From positions 145,536-209,535 of the forward strand of contig JBAYTR010000008.1 of assembly GCA_041675505.1 (NCBI GenBank): a stretch of DNA of 64,000 nucleotides. Direction: 5' to 3'. The position numbers were made by a program, and so were the translations under genes. Source of the stretch: JAGPCK01 sp041675505. GTDB taxonomy: Bacteria > Bacteroidota > Bacteroidia > UKL13-3. This document shows, piece after piece, positions 1-7,536 of the stretch; positions within the stretch are counted from its first letter, which is position 1; each line of letters starts with the position of its first letter. The notes beneath the pieces are model-generated. The model did not search any database. It was not told where the DNA came from and saw nothing but the letters and a program-made list of their open reading frames with translations.

Positions 1-2212
1 CGAAATAAGAACGTCCTGTGCCCATGAGTAATTGCCCGCTGGAAACACTGTGTACACCACTTACTAAATTACTATTGAGGTTCACTACCTGCAGTATATT
101 TTTACAACCTAAGGCTACGTAACATTTGCCTTTAAAAATTTTGCGTGAGAGGTTAGCATCCAGCATATGAAAACTCTGAATAAAATTTTCCTGCACTTGT
201 GCATTGGCATCCAATCCGTAAGCCAGTTGTTTGCCGTTAAATTTATAAAATACTGAAAGGTCGGTTTTATACGTGGGTATGGTGTATGAAAAATTACAGC
301 GCAATTCGGGCGAATACACAAATGGCAACATACTTGCATGTTGCTGAAATTTATTGCTGCGTCCTGTAATGCCTGCACCGGCTGCAAACGTGTATCGCTC
401 TGAACGAATTTCTCCGCTCACATTACATCCCTGCGATTTAAATTCATCTACATTGATATACGTGTATCGCATAATGGAAAGATCAGTAACCGCCAGTGAA
501 ATCATATCAAAAATATGGTTGTAAAAACCAGCCACCTCTGCTCTGTACACTTTGGTATTGGTGCGGTGCTGCCAGTTAAGTGCCAGTTGTAAATTGTCCG
601 ACCGCTCTGCATCCAATTGAGGATTGCCCACCACATTGTGGTTCACATCAATCAACTCCAAATTCATTTCTTTGAGCGAAGGAGCGCGATAGCCTCTTGC
701 ATAAGAAGCTCTGATTGCTGTTACTGCATTCACCTCATACTTTATATTCAATGAGGGTAAAACAGGCACATCAAATCTGGAATTAAGTGCATATCGAACA
801 CCCGGACGAATGTTGATGCGCGTTACCGGTTTATATTCAGCCGTAGCAAACAGGGCATAATCCTGAATCATTTGTTCCTTGTTTTGCAAACGTTTGCCGG
901 TACCCCGTTCAATGTTAACGTCATACCCCGCCTGAAAATCTAACCTTGCCAACGGACGTGATGAACTGTAAGTGGCACGTGCCAGCCAGTTTTGAAAACG
1001 ATTGGTATCCTGCTGTTCATTGTTGTTGATGCGGGTATCTTCCAGTGAAACTAAATTGCGGTTAAACGTTTCACGTTTGCGGCTGTACCAGCCAAATGAA
1101 TTGATAAATGCCAGAGAAGCATTGTTGTTAAATTTGATATCGCTATACAAGGCATTGGTGTTACGCCAACTGATGTAAAAATCATCAAAGGCATACGCTT
1201 CGTAAGGTGTAACTACCGCATTACCCCTGCTGATTAATTGCTCGCGGTACCACTGCGAAAAAACACGGTGGTGTACTTTACCTGTTTTGAAGGAAAATTG
1301 TGCGTCACCAAAAATTTGCTCTTTAGGTTTCCATGGCATTACACGTTGGCTTTCATCACGTGTGAACCCCTGAAAAAAATACCTGCCACCGGAAACCAGC
1401 AGAGAGGAAGAACCAATTTTCCACGAGCCACTCGCATCAGCATTGTAATGTCCGTACTTTCCTATTTTTTCATAGTACGTGTTCACTGAATATTTTTTAG
1501 CCAGATCTACTTCTTTGCGCATAATAATGTTAATTACCCCGCCCAAAGCATCAGTGCCGTATACAACCGACATAGGGCCTTCAATAATTTCCACACGCTC
1601 CACATTAGAAGTAAGCAGCTGATTCAAATCCACATTGCCATTCATACGCCCGGAGATGGGCACACCGTCAATCAGAATTTTCACATTTTGTCCGCCTACA
1701 CCCTGCAATGAAATTCCCGTGCCCAGCAAGGCATCATTCTGCACTTTTACGTTAAGTTCATTGGCAAGTAATTGTGCCATGTTTTGAGCCGCTTGCTTCT
1801 CGATGCGTTTGCTGTCTATTACCTTAATGCGAATAACAGATTGGTCGGCTGTACGTTGTTCATACTGCCCCGTAACCACTACCTGATCTAACGTGCGGTT
1901 AAGTGCATGCAAAAAATATTCTTTCGTTTTTGTGGTATCCTGTAAGGTATCGAGCACGCTTTCATAACCCGGAAAGTTGATATAAACCAGAGATGGCCCG
2001 TACAATTTCAAATCAGCCTTTCCTTGTTTATCTGTAAAAACAAGGTGCTGATTTTCCTTGGCAGTACCCAGTTTTTTATAATACACCATCGCATCAGGCA
2101 AAGGCAGTTTAGTGGCCCCTGAATAAACACTTATGGCTGTTTGCCCCTTTAAAATAAAAGGGAACAAACAGCCAATAAAAAATAATTTAATTCCTGTAAG
2201 CGATTCTCGCAT
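1..2212 (-). CDS. TonB-dependent outer-membrane receptor, C-terminus beyond window
   Basis: This minus-strand reading frame stays open from the ATG at 2212 to the window edge, giving 737 codons with no stop, so the C-terminal end of the barrel is missing. A signal peptide ending near residue 24 is followed by a carboxypeptidase-regulatory-like domain (about 25-100) and a TonB-box-like segment (VVVTGQYEQ, near 110). The plug follows, with the typical IDGVPISG and VERVEIIEGPMSVVYGTDA motifs, and then long beta-barrel sequence including RASYARGYRAPSLKEMNLEL. The family imports haem, siderophores, cobalamin or oligomers using TonB energy. The start lies 2 bases after the stop of the HmuY-like gene upstream, so the two are almost certainly co-transcribed. 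A HmuR-like haem role is inferred from that neighbour; the substrate cannot be read from the sequence. Confidence 0.93.
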   Translation of the reverse strand, partial: MRESLTGIKLFFIGCLFPFILKGQTAISVYSGATKLPLPDAMVYYKKLGTAKENQHLVFTDKQGKADLKLYGPSLVYINFPGYESVLDTLQDTTKTKEYFLHALNRTLDQVVVTGQYEQRTADQSVIRIKVIDSKRIEKQAAQNMAQLLANELNVKVQNDALLGTGISLQGVGGQNVKILIDGVPISGRMNGNVDLNQLLTSNVERVEIIEGPMSVVYGTDALGGVINIIMRKEVDLAKKYSVNTYYEKIGKYGHYNADASGSWKIGSSSLLVSGGRYFFQGFTRDESQRVMPWKPKEQIFGDAQFSFKTGKVHHRVFSQWYREQLISRGNAVVTPYEAYAFDDFYISWRNTNALYSDIKFNNNASLAFINSFGWYSRKRETFNRNLVSLEDTRINNNEQQDTNRFQNWLARATYSSSRPLARLDFQAGYDVNIERGTGKRLQNKEQMIQDYALFATAEYKPVTRINIRPGVRYALNSRFDVPVLPSLNIKYEVNAVTAIRASYARGYRAPSLKEMNLELIDVNHNVVGNPQLDAERSDNLQLALNWQHRTNTKVYRAEVAGFYNHIFDMISLAVTDLSIMRYTYINVDEFKSQGCNVSGEIRSERYTFAAGAGITGRSNKFQQHASMLPFVYSPELRCNFSYTIPTYKTDLSVFYKFNGKQLAYGLDANAQVQENFIQSFHMLDANLSRKIFKGKCYVALGCKNILQVVNLNSNLVSGVHSVSSGQLLMGTGRSYF

Positions 2213-2214
2213 GC

Positions 2215-3504
2215 TTATTTTACAAGTACACGTTGGTGTGCTGAAGCTCCTTCAGCAGTAATGGTTACGAAATAGAGCCCTTTAGGAAGGTTGCTCAAAT
2301 TAACCGTGTGGTTATTTAAACCTGAACCTGTACCGATAGTTTGAGTGAACATTGTTTTACCGGCAACATCTGTTACCTGAATGTTTTGCTCACGAGCTTC
2401 CAATGTATTGTTGAACACTAAATTGATTACACCTGAAGTAGGATTAGGATAAACGCTGAACGATTGTGCAGCAGCATTAATATTTTTTACTGAAGTAGTT
2501 CCCATGTTAGACTTGGTAAAGGCCACTTTACCATTAACGTTACCTCCGTAATAGGTAAATACAGTTTTGTATATGTTACCGTCTTTGGCTTTTACAAAAT
2601 ACACCAATGAATCAATAATGGCTTGGCTTAACGTAGACTTCCAATCCCAACCTATTTCAGAAATGTTGGTGGTGTAGCTGTTGTTGTAAGGGAAATTAGA
2701 AACGCTGTCTTTATTTACACCACGGGCTTCAGCCACCTGAACACCGATATTGCTGAGCACACCTACCACAGGATAATCATTAATGGTGGTGTTGAACAAG
2801 GTTACAGAAGTGGCATAACGGTTAAACAACAAATCCCAGTTGGCACTCAATGGCTCATGGTCAGTAAGTGTTTTGGTAAGCAGGTTAACGTAAACAAAGT
2901 TTTTACCGGTGTATTGTTTTTTGTTAATGGTTAAACTATCCGGATTGCTGCCGTCTAAATCAGCCCAGCGAATCATCCAGAGTGAATCAAACACTAATTT
3001 CTCAATGGTGAATTTCTTAGAAAGGCCGTTTACCTGCAAACGTAAAACGTAAATAGAATCACCCACTACGTCTTTGCTGTTTTGGTTGTATGTACCCCAT
3101 CCGAAATTGAAAATATTGGAGGTGGATTTGTTTGCATTAAAAGCTCCCACACCCCAGCTGGTATCCGGGTCAATCAGGTTTTTCCAGGTTGTAGACATAC
3201 CGGTAGTATCAACAGCGGTATTAAAATCAGCAGCAGTTTTGCCCGGTACGCGGTAAACTTTTATTCCTGTACTACCGTTGTAACGCACTACCGTTCCACC
3301 CATAGGGTTACCGGGAAAAGCGCTGGGGCGAACAGTAAAAGCTAAGTGCCAGCTTGCGTTGAGCACAGGAGTTTGTGTGCCGCTATTCATGTTGTAAAAC
3401 ACACGGTTAATAAACCCTGCTCCGCAATACACCGTATCGGTGGTTTGGGCAAAAGTTGCAGTAAACAATACTGCACTCATCATAGAAAGTAAAACTTTTT
3501 TCAT
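2215..3504 (-). CDS. HmuY-like exported protein with T9SS sorting domain
   Basis: This 429-residue protein has a signal peptide (cleavage after about residue 20, TATFAQ) and a C-terminal type A T9SS sorting domain from about residue 350 (FSVYPNPTSG ending in QRVLVK). The body carries HmuY-family features: NWDLLFNRY at 222-230, in a strand context typical of that family, and a weaker upstream echo, NASWHLAFTVR at 49-59. This suggests two related halves. HmuY proteins are haem-binding surface lipoproteins encoded just before a TonB receptor; here the receptor starts 2 bases downstream. There is no lipobox, so this version would be carried out by the T9SS rather than lipid-anchored. The haem ligands cannot be assigned by eye. 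The HmuY link is moderate; export and sorting domain are secure. Confidence 0.8.
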   Translation of the reverse strand: MKKVLLSMMSAVLFTATFAQTTDTVYCGAGFINRVFYNMNSGTQTPVLNASWHLAFTVRPSAFPGNPMGGTVVRYNGSTGIKVYRVPGKTAADFNTAVDTTGMSTTWKNLIDPDTSWGVGAFNANKSTSNIFNFGWGTYNQNSKDVVGDSIYVLRLQVNGLSKKFTIEKLVFDSLWMIRWADLDGSNPDSLTINKKQYTGKNFVYVNLLTKTLTDHEPLSANWDLLFNRYATSVTLFNTTINDYPVVGVLSNIGVQVAEARGVNKDSVSNFPYNNSYTTNISEIGWDWKSTLSQAIIDSLVYFVKAKDGNIYKTVFTYYGGNVNGKVAFTKSNMGTTSVKNINAAAQSFSVYPNPTSGVINLVFNNTLEAREQNIQVTDVAGKTMFTQTIGTGSGLNNHTVNLSNLPKGLYFVTITAEGASAHQRVLVK

Positions 3505-3565
3505 GTGGTAATTCTAAATTTTGAGGGTCAAAGGTCGGTGAGCCGCACAGGCTAAAAAAATGATA

Positions 3566-3592
3566 TCTGTCAGAACACGGCCTTTTGACAGA
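3566..3592. promoter_or_regulatory. Inverted repeat in divergent promoter region, possible operator
   Basis: TCTGTCA (3566-3572) and TGACAGA (3586-3592) form perfect 7-base arms around a 13-base spacer, between the divergent HmuY-like and DUF255 genes. A further TTTGACA follows at 3595-3601. The size and placement suit a dimeric regulator site, but no such protein is evident nearby and no T-run follows, so a terminator is unlikely. The operator role is inference. Confidence 0.3.
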
Positions 3593-3677
3593 ACTTTGAC
3601 AAACGTTACTGTGAGCCTATTCGGTACACACATCAATGAATATGTACCGCAGGGAACATCAATTCTCTCACATGAAC

Positions 3678-3685
3678 TACCTTTG
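3678..3685 (+). promoter_or_regulatory. Bacteroidota -7 box (TACCTTTG)
   Basis: TACCTTTG matches the TAnnTTTG consensus exactly and ends only 7 bases before the ATG at 3693. Transcription would begin at or beside that ATG, which rules out the in-frame ATGs at 3636 and 3672 as starts. Confidence 0.6.
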
Positions 3686-3692
3686 CCACCAC

Positions 3693-5720
3693 ATGCAACA
3701 CAAATACACCAACCGACTCATTGATGCTGCCAGCCCCTACCTGCTGCAACACGCCCACAACCCCGTTAACTGGTTCCCCTGGGGCGAGGAAGCTTTTGAT
3801 AAAGCTAAACGGGAAGATAAGCTGGTGCTGGTGAGCATTGGTTACTCTGCCTGCCATTGGTGCCATGTAATGGAACACGAAAGTTTTGAAGATGAAGAGG
3901 TGGCCGATGTAATGAACCAACGTTTTGTGTGCATAAAAGTTGACCGCGAAGAGCGCCCCGATGTGGATCAGATTTATATGGATGCTGTGCAATTAATTAC
4001 CGGGCGAGGCGGTTGGCCACTTAACATGTTTGTTTTGCCTGACGGGAAACCGCTGCACGGAGGCACTTATTTCCCCAAGGAGAACTGGGTGGAAACACTT
4101 ATTGCATTAGACAACTTTTATAAGAATAAAAAAACGGAAGCCATTGAATTTGCTGAAAAATTAACCGGCAGCATTCAACGCATGGACGCTCTGCCTGTGG
4201 CAACAAATGATCAAAGTATTTCCGCAGAAGTGGTAAAACAATACGTTGATACTTTTAAAGAAAAGTTGGACCGTGTATTTGGCGGATACAACTGGGCGCC
4301 TAAATTTCCCATGCCCAACAACCACCTGTTTTTTTTACATTACAGCATTCGTATGAAAGACGATGATGTGAAACAGGCTGTTTTCACTACACTCACCAAA
4401 ATGGCCGAGGGTGGAATTTACGACCAGAGTGGTGGCGGATTTGCACGCTACAGTACCGACCATTACTGGAAAGTGCCACACTTCGAAAAAATGTTGTACG
4501 ACAACGGGCAACTGCTATCACTCTATGCCAATGCATTTAAAGAAAAACAAAACCTGCTTTTCAAACACGTAATTTACCATACCGCTGAATGGCTCACACG
4601 TGAGATGACCGATAGTAACGGAGCATTTTACTCTGCATTGGATGCCGACAGTGAAGGGGTAGAAGGCAAATTTTACATCTGGTCGAAAGAAGAATTGCAG
4701 CAGCTACTGGGTGAAGATGAGCCTTTGTTCAGCCTGTATTACAACGTTCAACCACAAGGTAATTGGGAGCACGGCTTAAACATTCTGTACAAAACACTGC
4801 CCGATCATGAACTGCTAAATCTGAGCGGAAAAAACAAAGAAGAGTTGGCCGCCATCTTGCAACGGTGCCATATCAGACTGCTGGCTGCCAGAGAAAAACG
4901 CATACGCCCCGGGCTTGATGATAAAATTGTCACCTCTTGGAACGCACTTACCATCACCGGTTTGGTAGATTGTTACCGCGCCACGGCTGATGAATTATTT
5001 CTGAATATGGCTGAACGTAATGCAGCTTACCTGATGACCAATCATTATGTCAATGGTAAATTGTACCGCATAGGGAAAGCCGGAAAAGTAAGTGTTGACG
5101 CCTTTTCTGAAGATTATGCATACCTGATAGAGGCCCTTATTCAGTTGCACACGGTGAGCGGTAATTCAACTTACCTGCTGCAAGCCAAACAGTTGATGGA
5201 CGAGTGCATCAGCCTGTTTTACGACAAGGACAGCGAACTCTTTTTCTTCAATTCTCATTCAGGCGAACAATTGATTACCCGAAAAAGAGACATTACAGAT
5301 GATGTAACCCCCTCTTCTAACTCGGTGCTGGCTAAAAGTTTGTATCAACTCAGCTATTTTTTCGGAGAACCGGTAAAGAAACAAATGGCAGAAAAAATGA
5401 TACAAACCGTACAACCTAAAATAGGGCAGTACATTAACGGTTATGCCAACTGGCTGGATCTGATGCTGTGGATGAGTGCACCATATTACCAACTGGTGCT
5501 CACGGGGAAGGACGCTCATTCAGCTTCCATACAACTGGCTCAAAAGAGTTTACCTCACTTTATTTACACCATTGCCGGTGAAGAAATGCAAGGCGACATT
5601 CCGCTCACAGCAGGCAAAAACAATACAGAAGAAAACCTCAGAGTATATGTATGCGTTGATCAAACCTGCATGCCCGCAGTAAGATCTGTGGAAGAGGCAC
5701 TTTCAAAGATACTATTCTGA
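3693..5720 (+). CDS. DUF255 / thioredoxin-fold protein (YyaL/SPATA20 family)
   Basis: This 675-residue protein has the family's usual length. It opens with TNRLIDAASPYLLQHAHNPV, the standard N-terminus of the DUF255 family, which is why ATG 3693 is chosen over in-frame ATGs 19 and 7 codons upstream. Residues 48-62 hold the thioredoxin-like CxxC (SACHWCHVMEHE, Cys54 and Cys57). The rest is the six-hairpin glycosidase-like region, with GGIYDQSGGGFARYSTD and PHFEKMLYDNGQLL as landmarks. The biochemical role of this family is not settled; it is usually cytoplasmic, and no signal peptide is seen here. It is transcribed alone, divergently from the HmuY-like operon. Confidence 0.92.
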   Translation: MQHKYTNRLIDAASPYLLQHAHNPVNWFPWGEEAFDKAKREDKLVLVSIGYSACHWCHVMEHESFEDEEVADVMNQRFVCIKVDREERPDVDQIYMDAVQLITGRGGWPLNMFVLPDGKPLHGGTYFPKENWVETLIALDNFYKNKKTEAIEFAEKLTGSIQRMDALPVATNDQSISAEVVKQYVDTFKEKLDRVFGGYNWAPKFPMPNNHLFFLHYSIRMKDDDVKQAVFTTLTKMAEGGIYDQSGGGFARYSTDHYWKVPHFEKMLYDNGQLLSLYANAFKEKQNLLFKHVIYHTAEWLTREMTDSNGAFYSALDADSEGVEGKFYIWSKEELQQLLGEDEPLFSLYYNVQPQGNWEHGLNILYKTLPDHELLNLSGKNKEELAAILQRCHIRLLAAREKRIRPGLDDKIVTSWNALTITGLVDCYRATADELFLNMAERNAAYLMTNHYVNGKLYRIGKAGKVSVDAFSEDYAYLIEALIQLHTVSGNSTYLLQAKQLMDECISLFYDKDSELFFFNSHSGEQLITRKRDITDDVTPSSNSVLAKSLYQLSYFFGEPVKKQMAEKMIQTVQPKIGQYINGYANWLDLMLWMSAPYYQLVLTGKDAHSASIQLAQKSLPHFIYTIAGEEMQGDIPLTAGKNNTEENLRVYVCVDQTCMPAVRSVEEALSKILF

Positions 5721-5801
5721 GTTGACAGGTAAATACTCCGCACTCATCACATTTTAGTAGTATTTTACTCAGTTAATAACAGTAATTTTACCTCATAAAG
5801 A

Positions 5802-5809
5802 TAAATTTG
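5802..5809 (+). promoter_or_regulatory. Bacteroidota -7 box (TAAATTTG)
   Basis: An exact TAnnTTTG match lies 46 bases before the ATG of the lipoprotein gene, in the only intergenic space ahead of the two-gene operon that follows. Confidence 0.5.
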
Positions 5810-5855
5810 AACTGTTTTTAGTAATTTTAACCAATCAAATAAATAACTAACTAAT

Positions 5856-7511
5856 ATGAATACACTCTTACCGATTAAGCAGATGACCAAGGCGATGGCT
5901 GTTGCAGCCGGAGTCTTGTTACTTCATGCCTGTGCCGATGATTTCGACAAGCTGGCTGAAGTAAGATGGAATCCTGACGTTGCAGTCCCGTTGGTTAACT
6001 CATCATTAACAGCAGCCGACATTATTACCAAAGGTGATAAAGACGGTAAAATTGAAGTTGACGGACAGAAGTTCTGTACCCTCATCTACACCGATGAAAT
6101 GTCAGTTACAAATGCTGAAGACGCCTACCCCATTCAAGGTCAGGTGTTCGGCCCGTTTGATGGTTTTATGAATCCTGTTGCTGTAGCCGCTTTTTCAGTT
6201 GCACCTACCGGAGGTACCGCTTCATTTCAGGACAACCAGAATTTCAACTTCTCTGCGGGTACTGTTCAGATTGATACCATTGAATTTAAAGGAGGTAGTA
6301 TAACCTTCAGCATCAAATCAACCATTCAACATGATGCAACTGTTTCCTTCTCCTTTACCGGAGCACGTAAAGGCTCTGCTCCTTTAACGCTTACAGCTAC
6401 ACTCAATGCAGCAAACAATTACGAAAACAATAACCTCTCCGTTAACCTCGAAGATTATGTGTTTGACATGACCAATGGCGGTGGACAAACCAACAGAGTT
6501 CCTGTTCAGATTACCACCACCTTAACTAAAGGGGCCGGCCCATTGCCTACAACAAGTGACAAGGTAACTTACTCCGTTAGTTTTAATGCGCCTAAATTCA
6601 GAAGAGTTCATGGTGATGTGGGAACCAGCACCAACTCGACTAACACCGATACTGTGCGTTTTGCTCTGTTTAAAAACAGCCTGTATACCGGTAGCATTCA
6701 ACACGCTGCGCCACGTGCTATTTTTGTTTTCAAAAACTCTTACGGAGTTACAGTAAGAACCAACGTTAATCAAATGAGGTCTTACATACCGGCAGGTCCT
6801 AATGCAGGAACAATTAACGTAACCGGAAGTGAAGTAAGCACGCCCACTACCATCAACGGAGCTGTAAATCTGGGAGATATTATTAACACATCAAAAATAT
6901 TTGACAACGGCAACAGTAATATCAGAACAATCATTAACAGCAACCCTGAGTACCTCATATATAAACTTGACTTTACTACTAACCCCAACGGTACACCCGC
7001 TTCCAGAAACTTTATGTTGGACACCAGCAGGATGGATATTTCAGCCCGCATTGAGTTGCCGTTGTATGGTACAGCCAATAATTTTGCATTGGAAAAAGAA
7101 TTTGATTTCGAGTTTCAAGATACCAGCAATCTGGATGTAGAGCAAGTTACTATCCGTACGTTTATTAACAATGGTTTCCCGCTGGATGTAAATACACAAA
7201 TTTATTTCCTTGATCAGTTTAAAAACAGAATCGATTCACTCATTTCTCCTTTGCAAACCAAAGTAGCCAGAGCTGCCAGTATTGATGGAAATGGTAAAGT
7301 TATAGCTCCCACTTCATCAACAACAGATAACTCCCTCAACCAAATCAGGTGGAAGAGAATTACTACATTGTGCCGCTTCTTAGCTGTGAGTGCACGATTG
7401 GAATCAGCCCCTACAGGTGTTGATGTAAGAATATACTCCGATTACACTCTTGATGTAAAACTCGCTATGCGGGCCAAATTAAATGTTGACCTTAAAGAAG
7501 ACAGCGAGTAA
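5856..7511 (+). CDS. Predicted lipoprotein of unknown function
   Basis: This 551-residue protein has a lipoprotein signal with lipobox LLHAC (Cys26). An in-frame ATG at codon 10 would give a shorter, equally workable signal peptide. The mature part is rich in Thr, Asn and Ser and appears to be all beta, without a motif I recognise. It lies 25 bases ahead of the OmpA/TSP3 gene and shares its direction, so the pair is probably an operon delivering two envelope proteins that may act together. Attachment to a membrane by lipidation is predicted from the lipobox; which membrane and which face cannot be said. Confidence 0.8.
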   Translation: MNTLLPIKQMTKAMAVAAGVLLLHACADDFDKLAEVRWNPDVAVPLVNSSLTAADIITKGDKDGKIEVDGQKFCTLIYTDEMSVTNAEDAYPIQGQVFGPFDGFMNPVAVAAFSVAPTGGTASFQDNQNFNFSAGTVQIDTIEFKGGSITFSIKSTIQHDATVSFSFTGARKGSAPLTLTATLNAANNYENNNLSVNLEDYVFDMTNGGGQTNRVPVQITTTLTKGAGPLPTTSDKVTYSVSFNAPKFRRVHGDVGTSTNSTNTDTVRFALFKNSLYTGSIQHAAPRAIFVFKNSYGVTVRTNVNQMRSYIPAGPNAGTINVTGSEVSTPTTINGAVNLGDIINTSKIFDNGNSNIRTIINSNPEYLIYKLDFTTNPNGTPASRNFMLDTSRMDISARIELPLYGTANNFALEKEFDFEFQDTSNLDVEQVTIRTFINNGFPLDVNTQIYFLDQFKNRIDSLISPLQTKVARAASIDGNGKVIAPTSSTTDNSLNQIRWKRITTLCRFLAVSARLESAPTGVDVRIYSDYTLDVKLAMRAKLNVDLKEDSE

Positions 7512-7536
7512 CTAACCAACTAAAAAAAATTACATC

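Noticed and set aside
3636..3692. Longer N-terminus for the DUF255 protein
   Set aside because: The added 19 residues have no family resemblance, and the -7 promoter box at 3678-3685 lies within them.
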